From: Stenotrophomonas pavanii | GTDB taxonomy: Bacteria; Pseudomonadota; Gammaproteobacteria; Xanthomonadales; Xanthomonadaceae | Length of the DNA: 64,000 nt | Assembly (NCBI RefSeq): GCF_900101175.1 | Contig: NZ_FNFQ01000011.1 | Span: 62,001-126,000, forward strand | Direction of reading: 5' to 3' | The notes under the pieces: generated by a model | What the model was told of the DNA's origin: nothing | The model's database searches: none | Seen by the model: only the letters and a program-made list of their open reading frames with translations | Program-made: the position numbers and the translations under genes | Shown here: positions 1 to 7,743 of the stretch, in pieces | Numbering within the stretch: position 1 is the first letter of the stretch | How the letters are laid out: every line of letters starts with the position of its first letter

Positions 1-632
1 AGAGCACCCGTCAAGCGAGCCAGGCTCCGTGGTTCGACAGTGAACCGGCGGCGTCCCTGCGCGTGCTGGAGCGGCAGCAGCTGCTGCCGCAGCTGTCGGC
101 GCTGCCGGTGCAGCCGTGGCTGTGGATCGCGCCCAGCGCAGGCTGGCTGGACGATGCACAGCTGGGCGGGCGTGGCCTGCGCCTGTTCCGGCAGGGGCCG
201 GGGTATGCCGGCGATACCCGCTGCGCACTGCCGCTGCCGCTGGCCAATGAAAGCGTCAATGCGGTCGTGCTGCAGCATGTCACCACCGGCGATGCCGACC
301 AGCTGCTGGACGAGTGCGAACGCGTGCTGATGCCGGGCGGCCACCTGTGGCTGAGCAGCCTCAACCCGTTCAGCCCCTACCGCACGCACTGGCGCCAGCA
401 TGGGCTGGTGGTGCGCACGCCGCAGCGGATCCGCCTGCTGCTTGGCCGCCACGGCCTGGAGTGCGACGACATGCGTTTCCTCGGCCCACTCTGGCGCGGC
501 GCCGGCAGCCGCCGGCCGGGCGGGTGGGCGCCGCTGCGCGCGGCCTGCCTGTTCCATGCCGAAAAACGCACGCTGGCCCTGCCCGGGCCGAAACCGCTGC
601 CGGTGCGCTGGCACGGCACCGTTGTCACCTGA
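1..632 (+). CDS. SAM-dependent methyltransferase-like protein, 5' end outside window
   Basis: The reading frame is open from base 3 and runs to the TGA at 630-632, so the start lies upstream of the window. The visible part carries the second half of a class I methyltransferase fold: a segment like LPLANESVNAVVLQHV (strand 4 region), then LLDECERVLMPGGHLWLSSLNPFSPY, the usual 'R-V-L-x-P-G-G' turn and following strand. The glycine-rich SAM motif I is not clear in the visible part. It sits 12 bp upstream of rnhA on the same strand; I recall a methyltransferase gene just before rnhA in xanthomonads. The substrate is not known. Confidence 0.75.
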   Translation, partial: STRQASQAPWFDSEPAASLRVLERQQLLPQLSALPVQPWLWIAPSAGWLDDAQLGGRGLRLFRQGPGYAGDTRCALPLPLANESVNAVVLQHVTTGDADQLLDECERVLMPGGHLWLSSLNPFSPYRTHWRQHGLVVRTPQRIRLLLGRHGLECDDMRFLGPLWRGAGSRRPGGWAPLRAACLFHAEKRTLALPGPKPLPVRWHGTVVT

Positions 633-644
633 TCTGGAGTTGTA

Positions 645-1097
645 TTGAAAACCATCGAAATCCACACCGACGGTTCCTGCCTTGGCAATCCTGGCCCCGG
701 CGGCTGGGCCGCCCTGCTGCGCTACAAGGGCCATGAGCGCGAATTGAGCGGCGGCGAAGCGCATACCACCAACAACCGGATGGAGCTGATGGCGGCCATT
801 TCCGGGCTGGAGACGCTGACCGAGCCGTGCAACATCGTGCTCTACACCGATTCGCAGTACGTGCGGCAGGGCCTGACCCAGTGGATGCCCGGCTGGATCC
901 GCAAGAACTGGAAGACCGCCGGTGGTGACCCGGTGAAGAACCGCGAACTGTGGGAGCGCCTGCATGCAGCCACGCTGCGGCACCAGATCGACTGGCGCTG
1001 GGTGAAGGGGCACTCCGGCGACCCGGACAACGAGCGGGTGGACACCCTGGCGCGCAACGCGGCCATCCAGATCCGCGACGCCAGCCCGGTAAACTGA
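645..1097 (+). CDS. rnhA: Ribonuclease HI
   Basis: Degrades the RNA strand of RNA-DNA hybrids. The 150-residue product has the family length and all catalytic residues: D9 in [11 protein letters not shown]47 in [10 protein letters not shown]69 in LYTDSQYV, H123 in VKGHSG and D133 in ERVDTLA. The start is TTG at 645 with a GGAG ribosome site at 636-639; no better ATG fits. It is followed 4 bp later by dnaQ, so both DNA-maintenance genes are probably one transcript, a pairing common in proteobacteria. Confidence 0.97.
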   Translation: MKTIEIHTDGSCLGNPGPGGWAALLRYKGHERELSGGEAHTTNNRMELMAAISGLETLTEPCNIVLYTDSQYVRQGLTQWMPGWIRKNWKTAGGDPVKNRELWERLHAATLRHQIDWRWVKGHSGDPDNERVDTLARNAAIQIRDASPVN

Positions 1098-1101
1098 GCC
1101 C

Positions 1102-1833
1102 ATGCGTCAGATCATCCTTGATACCGAAACCACCGGCCTGGAATGGAAGAAGGGCAACCGCATCGTCGAAATCGGCTGCGTGGAGCTGTTCAAGCGCCGC
1201 CCGACCGGCAACAACTACCACCAGTACATCAAGCCGGACTGCGAGTTCGAGCAGGGCGCGCAGGAAGTCACCGGGCTGACGCTGGAGTTCCTGGAGGACA
1301 AGCCGGACTTCGCGCAGATCGCCGATGAGTTCCTGGCGTTCATCGATGGCGCCGAGCTGATCATCCACAACGCGGCGTTCGACCTGGGCTTCCTCGACAA
1401 CGAACTGTCGCTGCTGGGCCCACAGTACGGAAAGATCACCGACCGCTGCACGGTGATCGATACCCTGGTGATGGCGCGCGAGCGCTTCCCGGGCCAGCGC
1501 AATTCGCTCGACGCGCTGTGCAAGCGGCTGGGCGTGGACAACTCGCACCGTGCCCTGCATGGCGGCCTGCTTGATGCGCAGATCCTCGGCGATGTCTACA
1601 TCGCGCTGACCTCCGGCCAGGAAGAGATCGGCTTCGGTCTGGGCGACGAGGAGGGCGGGAGCGCCGGTGCGGCGCTGCACGCGTTCGACACCAGCAAGCT
1701 GCTGCCGCGCCCGCGCGTGGTGGCCACGCCGTCGGAGCTGGAAGCGCATGCCGCACGCCTGGAGCGGCTGCGCAAGAAGGCCGGTCACGCACTGTGGGAT
1801 GGCCCGAAGGTGGAAGAACCCGTCAGCGCGTAA
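1102..1833 (+). CDS. dnaQ: DNA polymerase III epsilon subunit (3'-5' proofreading exonuclease)
   Basis: Proofreading subunit of the replicative polymerase core. The 243-residue protein shows Exo I DTETTG (D7, E9), Exo II HNAAFD (D94) and Exo III with H153 and D158 in ALHGGLLDAQ, i.e. the DEDDh class. The exonuclease domain fills roughly residues 1-175; the remaining tail is a linker and a segment expected to bind the alpha subunit. ATG start, 4 bp after rnhA. A SMAG repeat cluster follows the stop codon. Confidence 0.97.
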   Translation: MRQIILDTETTGLEWKKGNRIVEIGCVELFKRRPTGNNYHQYIKPDCEFEQGAQEVTGLTLEFLEDKPDFAQIADEFLAFIDGAELIIHNAAFDLGFLDNELSLLGPQYGKITDRCTVIDTLVMARERFPGQRNSLDALCKRLGVDNSHRALHGGLLDAQILGDVYIALTSGQEEIGFGLGDEEGGSAGAALHAFDTSKLLPRPRVVATPSELEAHAARLERLRKKAGHALWDGPKVEEPVSA

Positions 1834-1846
1834 TGCCTGCAATGAG

Positions 1847-1944
1847 GTAGTGCCGGCCGCTGGCCGGCATCTGCGTGCAACACGTTTTCCCGGTGAGCCG
1901 GCCAGCGGCCGGCACTACCGCCTCCACGCATGGCGTGGATCTAC
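1847..1944. repeat. SMAG (GTAG-type REP) cluster: inverted dimer plus a third unit
   Basis: A GTAG-headed hairpin (1847-1868, GTAGTGCCGGCCGCTGGCC...) is followed by its inverted partner ending CTAC (1897-1918), then a third unit of another subfamily (1923-1944, TCCACGCATGGCGTGGATCTAC). This matches the short palindromic SMAG elements known from S. maltophilia. The cluster lies between the converging dnaQ and PP2C genes and could stop transcription or protect mRNA ends. Confidence 0.85.
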
Positions 1945-1947
1945 CGC

Positions 1948-2652
1948 TTAGTGGCAGCGCACCAGGATCACGCTGATGTTGTCGCGGCCACCGCCGTCGA
2001 GCGCGGCGGCGACCAGCGTGTCCACGCATTCCTGCGCGCTGGCGTCCTCGAACGCCAGGGTGCGGGCGATGCTGCGGTCGTCCACTTCCTCGGTCAGGCC
2101 ATCACTGCACAGCAGCAGCTGCATGCCCGGGCGCAGCTCACCGCTGGTGGTCGCCACGTTCAGGTGTGCCGGGTCGGTCACGCCCAGTGCCTGGGTGACC
2201 ACGTTGCGATGCGGATGCGCGCGCGCCTGTTCGGCGGTCAGGTTGCCCTGCGCGACCAGTTCCTGCACCACGCTGTGGTCCTGGCTGAGCTGCGCCAGCT
2301 GGCCGTCGCGCCACAGATAGGCGCGGCTGTCGCCGACCCAGGCCACTTCGTAGCGATTGCCCTGCACGCGCGCCGCGACCACCGTGGTGCCCATCGGCAG
2401 GGTGTCGTTGCGCCGCCGCGAGGCACGGATGATCTCTTCGTCGGCGGTACGGATGGCCTGGGCCAACGGCGCGCCACGGCGGATCTCGCGCACGATGGTT
2501 TCGCGCGCGAGCGCGCTGGCCACCTCGCCGCAGGCGTGCCCGCCCATGCCGTCGGCCACCAGCCACAGGGCCAGCTCGCTGTCACCGTAGTAGGTGTCCT
2601 CGTTGAGCTCGCGGCGCAGGCCGGGATGGGTGAGGTGTCCGAATTCGATCAT
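1948..2652 (-). CDS. PP2C-family serine/threonine protein phosphatase
   Basis: Metal-dependent phosphoprotein phosphatase, 234 residues, single cytoplasmic domain of the Stp/PrpC class. Visible motifs: RELNEDTYY near residue 17, VADGMGGHACGE (33-44, metal-binding Asp), WVGDSRAYL, QDHSVVQELVA, HRNVVTQALG, LLCSDGLTEEV and GGRDNISVIL. No membrane segment or sensor domain. A matching Hanks-type kinase is not adjacent, so its substrate is unknown. ATG at 2652; it converges on dnaQ across SMAG repeats. Confidence 0.93.
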   Translation of the reverse strand: MIEFGHLTHPGLRRELNEDTYYGDSELALWLVADGMGGHACGEVASALARETIVREIRRGAPLAQAIRTADEEIIRASRRRNDTLPMGTTVVAARVQGNRYEVAWVGDSRAYLWRDGQLAQLSQDHSVVQELVAQGNLTAEQARAHPHRNVVTQALGVTDPAHLNVATTSGELRPGMQLLLCSDGLTEEVDDRSIARTLAFEDASAQECVDTLVAAALDGGGRDNISVILVRCH

Positions 2653-2758
2653 GGTGTGCAGGGCGGGTATTGCCGGGGGAGACAGGCATCATCGGGGGGC
2701 TTCCGCCATCCGGCAAGGCATGTACTCAGGTATTTTTCACTTCGTGGGCCGGAATGAC

Positions 2759-2787
2759 TTGTCGTCGGGCTCACTTCCTCGTATGAT
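2759..2787 (+). promoter_or_regulatory. Sigma-70 promoter of tRNA-Ser(CGA)
   Basis: TTGTCG at 2759-2764 and TATGAT at 2782-2787 with a 17-bp spacer, about 30 bp before the tRNA 5' end. Seen by eye; the start point is inferred. Confidence 0.65.
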
Positions 2788-2816
2788 GCGCGTCCCCGGT
2801 CCGCCGGGGACCACCC

Positions 2817-2907
2817 GGAGAGGTGGCAGAGTGGTTGAATGTACCTGACTCGAAATCAGGCAGGCGTTTATAGCGCCTCGGGGGTTCGAATCCCCCCCTC
2901 TCCGCCA
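2817..2907 (+). tRNA. tRNA-Ser (anticodon CGA)
   Basis: Folds as a type II tRNA with long variable arm: acceptor GGAGAGG pairs with CCTCTCC, discriminator G, encoded CCA. The anticodon stem CCTGA/TCAGG holds loop CTCGAAA, giving CGA (reads UCG serine codons). The T arm contains GGTTCGAATC. 91 nt including CCA. Confidence 0.97.
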
Positions 2908-3145
2908 GATAAAGAAAGAAGCCGCCCACTGGGCGGCTTTTTTCTTGTCCAGCGTTTGGGGCGTGCAGGTGATTGTAGTAGTGATCGACACCTCTGATGC
3001 GGGGGGATGAGAACCCCCGACGGGGTTCGACGGTTCTGCAGGAGCAGAACCGGACAGCCGCAGGCTGGCCCTGGAGCGCGTAGCGCGGAAGGGTCGGGTG
3101 CATGGATGCACCCGACAATCCCCCCCTCTCCGCCAGATAAAGAAA
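2889..3145 (+). repeat. 29-bp direct repeat of the tRNA-Ser 3' end (2889-2917 and 3117-3145)
   Basis: The last 19 nt of the tRNA-Ser(CGA) gene plus 10 nt of flank recur identically at 3117-3145, 228 bp downstream. The second copy has its own terminator. The spacer holds no gene. This is the footprint of past integration at the tRNA or of a decayed second tRNA-Ser gene. Confidence 0.85.
2919..2943 (+). terminator. Rho-independent terminator of tRNA-Ser(CGA)
   Basis: GCCGCCC (2921-2927) pairs with GGGCGGC (2931-2937), followed by six T. It lies 12 bp after the tRNA CCA. Confidence 0.9.
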
Positions 3146-3172
3146 AAGGGCTGCCGAAAGGCAGCCCTTTTT
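3143..3172 (+). terminator. Second terminator after the duplicated tRNA-Ser 3' end
   Basis: GGGCTGCC (3148-3155), GAAA loop, GGCAGCCC (3160-3167), then TTTTT; preceded by an A-tract, so it may work in both directions. The stem differs from the one at 2921-2937, so this is not a simple copy. Confidence 0.85.
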
Positions 3173-3254
3173 CTTTATCTGGCGCGGGACGCGACGCGCG
3201 TTGCGCAACGCGTGGCCCCTCCCTTTGCCTGCCTCTCCCCGCCCCGATGGATCA

Positions 3255-3322
3255 GTAGATCCACGCCATGCGTGGATGCTGTTCCTGCCGAGCTGGACCA
3301 TCCACGCATGGCGTGGATCTAC
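3255..3322. repeat. SMAG inverted dimer
   Basis: GTAGATCCACGCCATGCGTG... at 3255 and its inverted partner ending in ATCTAC at 3322, separated by about 24 bp. Same subfamily as the unit at 1923-1944. It precedes the DUF6165 gene by about 60 bp. Confidence 0.85.
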
Positions 3323-3380
3323 CCGTTTCATTGCGAGCTGCGGGTTAAACTGCCTGCATCACCTGCTGGAGCCTTTCCCC

Positions 3381-3785
3381 ATGACCGCTGAAATCCTCGT
3401 TCCCGTTTCCTTCGGCGAGCTGCTGGACAAGATCTCGATCCTGCAGATCAAGTCCGAGCGCATCAGCGACGAGGGCAAGCTGGCCAATGTGCGCAGGGAG
3501 CTGTCGGCGCTGGAGAAGACCTGGATGGCACACCCGGCGGCGGTGAAGGACATCGCCAAGCTGCGTGCCGAGTTGAAGGCCGTCAACGAACAGCTGTGGG
3601 ACATCGAGGACGACATCCGCCTGAAGGAGAAGGCGCAGGCGTTCGACCAGGGCTTCGTCGACCTGGCGCGCAGCGTCTACCTGCGCAACGACGAACGCGC
3701 GCGCATCAAGAAGGCGATCAACCTGGCGCTGGGTTCGGCGTACGTGGAAGAAAAGTCCTACCAGGATTACGCGCAGCGCGCGTAA
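3381..3785 (+). CDS. DUF6165 family protein
   Basis: 134-residue soluble protein beginning MTAEILVPVSFGELLDKISIL, a sequence I associate with DUF6165 proteins found next to LPS or glycan genes. The middle is rich in charged helices (residues 25-85, e.g. LRAELKAVNEQLWDIEDDIRLKEKA) and may form a coiled coil. No catalytic motif seen and function unknown. It converges on the GT9 gene 19 bp away, consistent with a link to the LPS core cluster. Confidence 0.75.
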   Translation: MTAEILVPVSFGELLDKISILQIKSERISDEGKLANVRRELSALEKTWMAHPAAVKDIAKLRAELKAVNEQLWDIEDDIRLKEKAQAFDQGFVDLARSVYLRNDERARIKKAINLALGSAYVEEKSYQDYAQRA

Positions 3786-3803
3786 TCCCGCGCTGCTCGC
3801 CGC

Positions 3804-4850
3804 TCACCCCAGGTGGTCGGCGACGTAGCGTTCGAAGGCGGCGATGCCGTCTTCCACGGTGATCAGTTCCATCACATCGTCGAACTCGATCTTGGTGCCC
3901 CATTTCAGATCGGCGGCCTGCTTGGCCAGGTACTTGCGTGCCGCATCGTCGTAGCGGTCCACGCAGTAGCGACGGTCCGAGTACGGGCCACTACGGTTCG
4001 GGTTGCTGGCCGCATGCAGGCCCAGCACCTTGGTGCCCATCGCATTGGCGATGTGCATCGGGCCGGAGTCGGGTGTCATCACCAGGTTGGCGCGGGCCAG
4101 CAGCGCGGGCAGCTGCTTGAGCGTGTCCTTGCCGACCAGATCCAGTGCCGGCGTCTGCAGCTGGGCCTGGATGGCGTCGGCCATGCTGCGTTCCAGCTCG
4201 CTGCGGCCACCGCACAGCACCACCTGCCAGCCGCGTTGCACGGCGTGGTTGGCCACGGCGGCGTAGCGGTCGGCGTACCAGTTGCGGCGCACGTGGCTGG
4301 AGCAGGGCGAGATCATCAGTACCGGGCGGCCATCGTCCTGCCACTGCGCGGCGGCCCACTCGAAGGCGGACGGCGGCACGGCCAGGTCCCAGCTGACCTC
4401 GGTCTGGCGCAGGCCCAGCGGTTCGCAGAAGCTGCCGATGGCATCCAGCACATGGATGCCGGGGCGGTCGGGGATGCGCTCGTTGATGAAGAGCCCATGC
4501 AGGTCCTTCGAACGGCTGCGGTCGTAGCCGATGCGGCGCTCGGCCGGAATGAAGGCCGACAGCAGGTTGGCGCGGAACGCGACCTGCATCTGCAGCAGCG
4601 CTTCGAAGCGCCCCGGCGGCAGTTGCCTGCGCAGTTCCTTGACCCCGGCCATGCCGCTCTGCTTGTCGTAGGCATGGAAGGTGACGCCGGGCAGGCCGTC
4701 GAGCAGCTTGTGGCCGACCTTGTCGATGATCCAGTGGATCGGCGTGTCCGGGCGCGCAGCCTGCAGGGTGCGCACCAGGGGCACCACGTGGGTGACGTCG
4801 CCCAGTGCGGACAGGCGCAGGAGGCACAAGGAGGAGGACGCTGATGCCAT
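3804..4850 (-). CDS. Glycosyltransferase family 9 (heptosyltransferase-like)
   Basis: Inverting NDP-sugar transferase of the LPS inner-core heptosyltransferase type, cytoplasmic face of the inner membrane. 348 residues: N-terminal [21 protein letters not shown] is the family's first motif, followed by [17 protein letters not shown]; the C-terminal half has [25 protein letters not shown] and the diagnostic [36 protein letters not shown] at 4850, divergent from the adjacent Kdo kinase gene, whose likely start is only 20 bp away. Probably adds a heptose or another sugar to Kdo-lipid A; the exact donor cannot be read from sequence. Confidence 0.9.
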   Translation of the reverse strand: MASASSSLCLLRLSALGDVTHVVPLVRTLQAARPDTPIHWIIDKVGHKLLDGLPGVTFHAYDKQSGMAGVKELRRQLPPGRFEALLQMQVAFRANLLSAFIPAERRIGYDRSRSKDLHGLFINERIPDRPGIHVLDAIGSFCEPLGLRQTEVSWDLAVPPSAFEWAAAQWQDDGRPVLMISPCSSHVRRNWYADRYAAVANHAVQRGWQVVLCGGRSELERSMADAIQAQLQTPALDLVGKDTLKQLPALLARANLVMTPDSGPMHIANAMGTKVLGLHAASNPNRSGPYSDRRYCVDRYDDAARKYLAKQAADLKWGTKIEFDDVMELITVEDGIAAFERYVADHLG

Positions 4851-4870
4851 GTGTTGTTAGACTCAATGAA

Positions 4871-5620
4871 ATGGTCGCATTCGACGCCAATGAAGCGCTG
4901 ACGCCATGCCGCGAGGGTCGCGGCATCGGGGCCATTCTGTTCGACCGCGAGCGGCTGCGGCAAGCCGAGATCGGCCTGTTCTCGCCCCAGCACTGGGGCA
5001 GCAGGGCCCGGCCGGTGGGCGAGGGCGGCCGCGGCAGCGCCTGGTTCGTCGATGCGCCGTTCGGGGCCAGCGTGCTGCGCCACTACCTGCGCGGCGGGAT
5101 GGCCGCCCGTATCAGCCACGACCAGTATCTCTGGCGCGGCTCGGACCGGACCCGCAGCTTCGCCGAATTCCGCCTGATGCGCGCGCTGCGCGAGAAGAAG
5201 CTGCCGGTGCCACGGCCGATCGCCGCGTTCTACATGCGCGAGGGCCTGCGCTACCGGGCGGCGATCCTGATGGAGCGGATCGAGGGCGTGCGCTCGCTGG
5301 CCGACCGCGCACTGGTCGCCGGCCGCGGCGCCCCCTGGGAGGAAACCGGGCGGCTGATCGCCCGCTTCCACCGTGCCGGCCTGGACCATGCCGACCTCAA
5401 CGCGCACAACATCCTGTTCGATGGCAGTGGCCATGGCTGGCTGATCGACTTTGATCGCGGGGTGATCCGCATCCCGGCCACCGCCTGGCGCGAGCGCAAC
5501 CTCAAGCGCCTGCTGCGCTCGCTGATCAAGCTGCGCGGCGAGCGCAGCGTGGAAGACGTGCAGAAGGACTACGCGCGGCTGCGCCGCGCCTATGACATGG
5601 CCTGGAACCGGGGCACCTGA
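4871..5620 (+). CDS. kdkA: 3-deoxy-D-manno-octulosonic acid (Kdo) kinase
   Basis: Phosphorylates Kdo in the LPS inner core, an activity typical of organisms with a single Kdo residue. 249 residues with a kinase-like fold: [12 protein letters not shown] (catalytic D175, N180) and [10 protein letters not shown] (D193, D195) stand for the HRD and DFG motifs. The start [10 protein letters not shown] agrees with how I recall the Xanthomonas protein. An in-frame ATG at 4844 has a strong AAGGAGGAGG site at 4828-4837, but that site lies inside the divergent GT9 gene, so it may be coincidental. Shares TGATG with the next gene. Confidence 0.92.
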   Translation: MVAFDANEALTPCREGRGIGAILFDRERLRQAEIGLFSPQHWGSRARPVGEGGRGSAWFVDAPFGASVLRHYLRGGMAARISHDQYLWRGSDRTRSFAEFRLMRALREKKLPVPRPIAAFYMREGLRYRAAILMERIEGVRSLADRALVAGRGAPWEETGRLIARFHRAGLDHADLNAHNILFDGSGHGWLIDFDRGVIRIPATAWRERNLKRLLRSLIKLRGERSVEDVQKDYARLRRAYDMAWNRGT

Positions 5621-6387
5621 TGGACTGGTCGTTGCGTTTCCTCGGCGTCGGCAATGCGTCGGCGGTCGAGCTGGGGTCGCCGATGTCGGTGATCGAGCGC
5701 GATGGTCGCCCGTGGCTGACCATCGATTGCGGCGGCGAAGGACTGACCGCGTTCAAGGCGCACTATGGGCAGATGCCGCAGGCGTTGTTCGTCACCCATG
5801 TGCACCTGGACCACGTAGCCGGCTTCGAGCGCCTGTTCGTGGACACCTTCTTCAATGCGCACCGGCGCGGCAAGGTGCGGCTGTACGTGCCCGCCACGGT
5901 GGTGCCGCTGCTGCACAAGCGCATCGGTGACTACCCGAACGTGCTGGCCGAAGGCGGTGCGAACTTCTGGGATGCCTTCCAGCTGATCGTGGTGGGTGAG
6001 GCGTTCTGGCATGAGGGGGTGCGCCTGGAGGTGTTCCCGGTGCGCCACCACTGGCCGGAGACCGCCTACGGCCTGCGCCTGCAGGGCGCGCTGACCTGGA
6101 GCGGCGACACCCGGCCGATTCCGGAGATGCTGGCCCGCTTCGCCAACGACAACGAACTGATCGCCCACGACTGCGGCCTGCACGGCAATCCGTCGCACAC
6201 CGGCGTGGACGACCTGGAGCGTGAATACAGCACCGACCTGCAGGCGCGGATGATGCTGTACCACTACGCCAGCGCGGCCGATGGCCAGGCGCTGGCCGCG
6301 CGCGGGCACCGCGTCGCGCAGCCAGGGCAGTGCGTGCCGCTGGCGAGCCCGACCGCGCCGCACGTACTGGCGCAGGATCCGCCCTGA
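5620..6387 (+). CDS. MBL-fold metallo-hydrolase (RNase Z-like)
   Basis: 255 residues with the zinc-binding HVHLDH motif (THVHLDHVAG, near residues 53-59), a further His pair in VRHHWPET, Asp in WSGDTRPIP and His in LIAHDCGLH: the beta-lactamase-fold arrangement used by RNase Z and related hydrolases. The exosite of true RNase Z is not evident, so substrate is unknown. Its ATG overlaps the kdkA stop (TGATG), implying translational coupling. Confidence 0.85.
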   Translation: MDWSLRFLGVGNASAVELGSPMSVIERDGRPWLTIDCGGEGLTAFKAHYGQMPQALFVTHVHLDHVAGFERLFVDTFFNAHRRGKVRLYVPATVVPLLHKRIGDYPNVLAEGGANFWDAFQLIVVGEAFWHEGVRLEVFPVRHHWPETAYGLRLQGALTWSGDTRPIPEMLARFANDNELIAHDCGLHGNPSHTGVDDLEREYSTDLQARMMLYHYASAADGQALAARGHRVAQPGQCVPLASPTAPHVLAQDPP

Positions 6388-6612
6388 GCAGGAGCGGCCA
6401 GCCCGCCGATACGGTGCTGGCCGCTGGACTGGAGGCGCTGGAATGCACGGTTGGCCGAGGGGCTGGCCCCAGGTGCGCTACCGCAGCCGCTGTCACTTCG
6501 ATAGGCCGCTGCAGCACGGGGTGCTGCGCAGTTCGCTGTGGCGCCGGGTGTTCCACCAGGCACGCCCGAGCCAGATTGGCGCGGGGCCATGCCGGGCAAA
6601 GAATGCGAAGCC

Positions 6613-6651
6613 GGGGTCAGAGCCCCTTGCCATGCAAAGGGATCTGACCCC
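6613..6651. repeat. Palindromic GGGGTCAGA hairpin (copy 1)
   Basis: GGGGTCAGAGCCCCTT pairs with AAGGGATCTGACCCC across a short loop. A closely related, more perfect copy is at 36872-36912. Here it sits immediately 3' of the minus-strand SRP RNA and may act in its termination. Confidence 0.75.
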
Positions 6652-6665
6652 AGTGCAGAAAAGGC

Positions 6666-6773
6666 GATGGCCCCGCCGGCTGACCTCGGCGCCCGCGTCG
6701 ATCGATACCGTTGCTGCCTTCCGGCCCTGGCGGGGTTTTCGACCTAGCGTCGCGAGGGGCCGACGGGGCCACC
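6666..6773 (-). ncRNA. ffs: Signal recognition particle RNA (4.5S)
   Basis: The minus strand carries the universal SRP apical region GCCAGGGCCGGAAGGCAGCA, and the two ends (GGTGGCCCC and GGGGCCATC) pair to close a single long hairpin of about 108 nt, the small bacterial SRP RNA form. The 5' portion ...GGCCCCTCGCGACGCTA... resembles the E. coli 4.5S sequence. Ends are placed by pairing and are approximate. It binds Ffh for co-translational membrane targeting. Confidence 0.9.
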
Positions 6774-6995
6774 ATAGAGACGTTGGCCGCCCGGTAGGCG
6801 GCCAGTTCACGGAACAGGGGAAGCAGCGCACGATGCGCCGGAGACCACAGCCGGACTGCACATCGGCTGGCCGATGGCAGGCGCTCATTCTAGCGCAGGC
6901 GGGTGCGTCGATGCCAGCTTCACGCACTGAATCGGCTGTAACCCGTCGCCGCCGGCAGCGGCCGGCACCCACCCCCGTTGCTAGAATGCCGGCCA

Positions 6996-7060
6996 GGAGG
7001 AACGACCTCCCCCACATCGGGAACCAATGACCAGGACGGCCTGGCCCTACCAAGAGGAGG
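6996..7060 (+). promoter_or_regulatory. Guanidine-II (mini-ykkC) riboswitch
   Basis: Two small hairpins with ACGR loops lie 20 nt apart: GGAGG-AACGA-CCTCC (6996-7010) and CCAGG-ACGG-CCTGG (7031-7044), which is the mini-ykkC signature. The 3' arm CCTCC (7006-7010) is complementary to the ribosome site GGAGG (7056-7060), so without guanidinium it could mask the site and ligand binding would free it. It leads straight into a Gdx/SugE exporter, the usual target. Confidence 0.85.
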
Positions 7061-7066
7061 GCCGTC

Positions 7067-7384
7067 ATGGCCTGGATCTATCTGTTGTTTGCCGGCCTGC
7101 TGGAAATCGTCTGGGCCGTATCCATGAAGCAGTCCGAAGGCTTCACCCGGCTCACCCCCACCGTGGTCACGATCATCGGCATGGTCGCCAGCTTCTGGCT
7201 GCTGGCGGTGGCCATGCGCAGCCTGCCGCTGGGCACCGCCTACACGATCTGGACCGGCATCGGCGCGGTCGGCGCGTTCGTGGTGGGCATCGTGTTTCTG
7301 GGCGAGCAGGTCAGCCCGATGCGGATCGGTGCGGCGGTGCTGATCGTTTCCGGCCTGGTGCTGATGAAACTCTCCAGCAGCTGA
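7067..7384 (+). CDS. sugE: SMR-family guanidinium exporter (Gdx/SugE)
   Basis: Small multidrug resistance family protein of 105 residues with four transmembrane helices and the membrane-embedded Glu near residue 13 (LLEIVWAVSMKQSEGFTRL). The WAVSMKQSEGFT segment and the GTAYTIWTGIGAVGAF segment are those of the Gdx subtype that exports guanidinium rather than EmrE-type drugs. A guanidine-II riboswitch directly upstream supports this. ATG 7067 follows a GAGGAGG site. Confidence 0.93.
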   Translation: MAWIYLLFAGLLEIVWAVSMKQSEGFTRLTPTVVTIIGMVASFWLLAVAMRSLPLGTAYTIWTGIGAVGAFVVGIVFLGEQVSPMRIGAAVLIVSGLVLMKLSSS

Positions 7385-7743
7385 ATTTATTTACTCATGG
7401 CGGGGAATGGATTCTCCGCCGCATGCAGCAATATGCATTTTCGGCAAAACCATTTTGTCCGCCCCTATTATTTGACGCACGTCATAAAAATAGCGCGCGT
7501 GATTCACATGCCGCTGGCACCGTCGGTCGCACAGTGCCGCCATTCGTCGGGCGAAACCGGGGAGTTTTCGCCTTGACGGACGCGCTGGCGCACCTGTCCG
7601 CGGGTGCGATCGCGTGAAGATGTGAAGATTTTCAGGAGTTAATGCCTTCAGGCCTTGTTCCCGTTCGGGGAGCCGGGGTGGGCCGCATTGTCTCCAAAAA
7701 ACCTGCCAGCTGTGCCATCCGGTCTTTTCATGGAGATTTACCG
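7385..7743 (+). promoter_or_regulatory. 359-bp AT-richer upstream region of the autotransporter gene
   Basis: No gene here. The first 110 bp are clearly AT-richer than the surroundings. TGAC-GCAC-GTCA (7473-7484) is an imperfect 12-bp palindrome inside TTTGACGCACGTCATAAA and could be a regulator site; no confident -35/-10 pair was found. The ribosome site of the downstream gene is GGAG near 7731. Confidence 0.4.

Noticed and set aside
3173..3254. TTTATCTGGCG at 3174-3184 as another att-like tRNA-Ser fragment.
   Set aside because: Only a few bases match the tRNA end and they belong to the pairing arm flanking the terminator.
6388..7030. Open plus-strand frame through the SRP RNA region.
   Set aside because: The SRP RNA on the other strand and two repeat structures explain the sequence; the peptide is Arg-rich without motifs.
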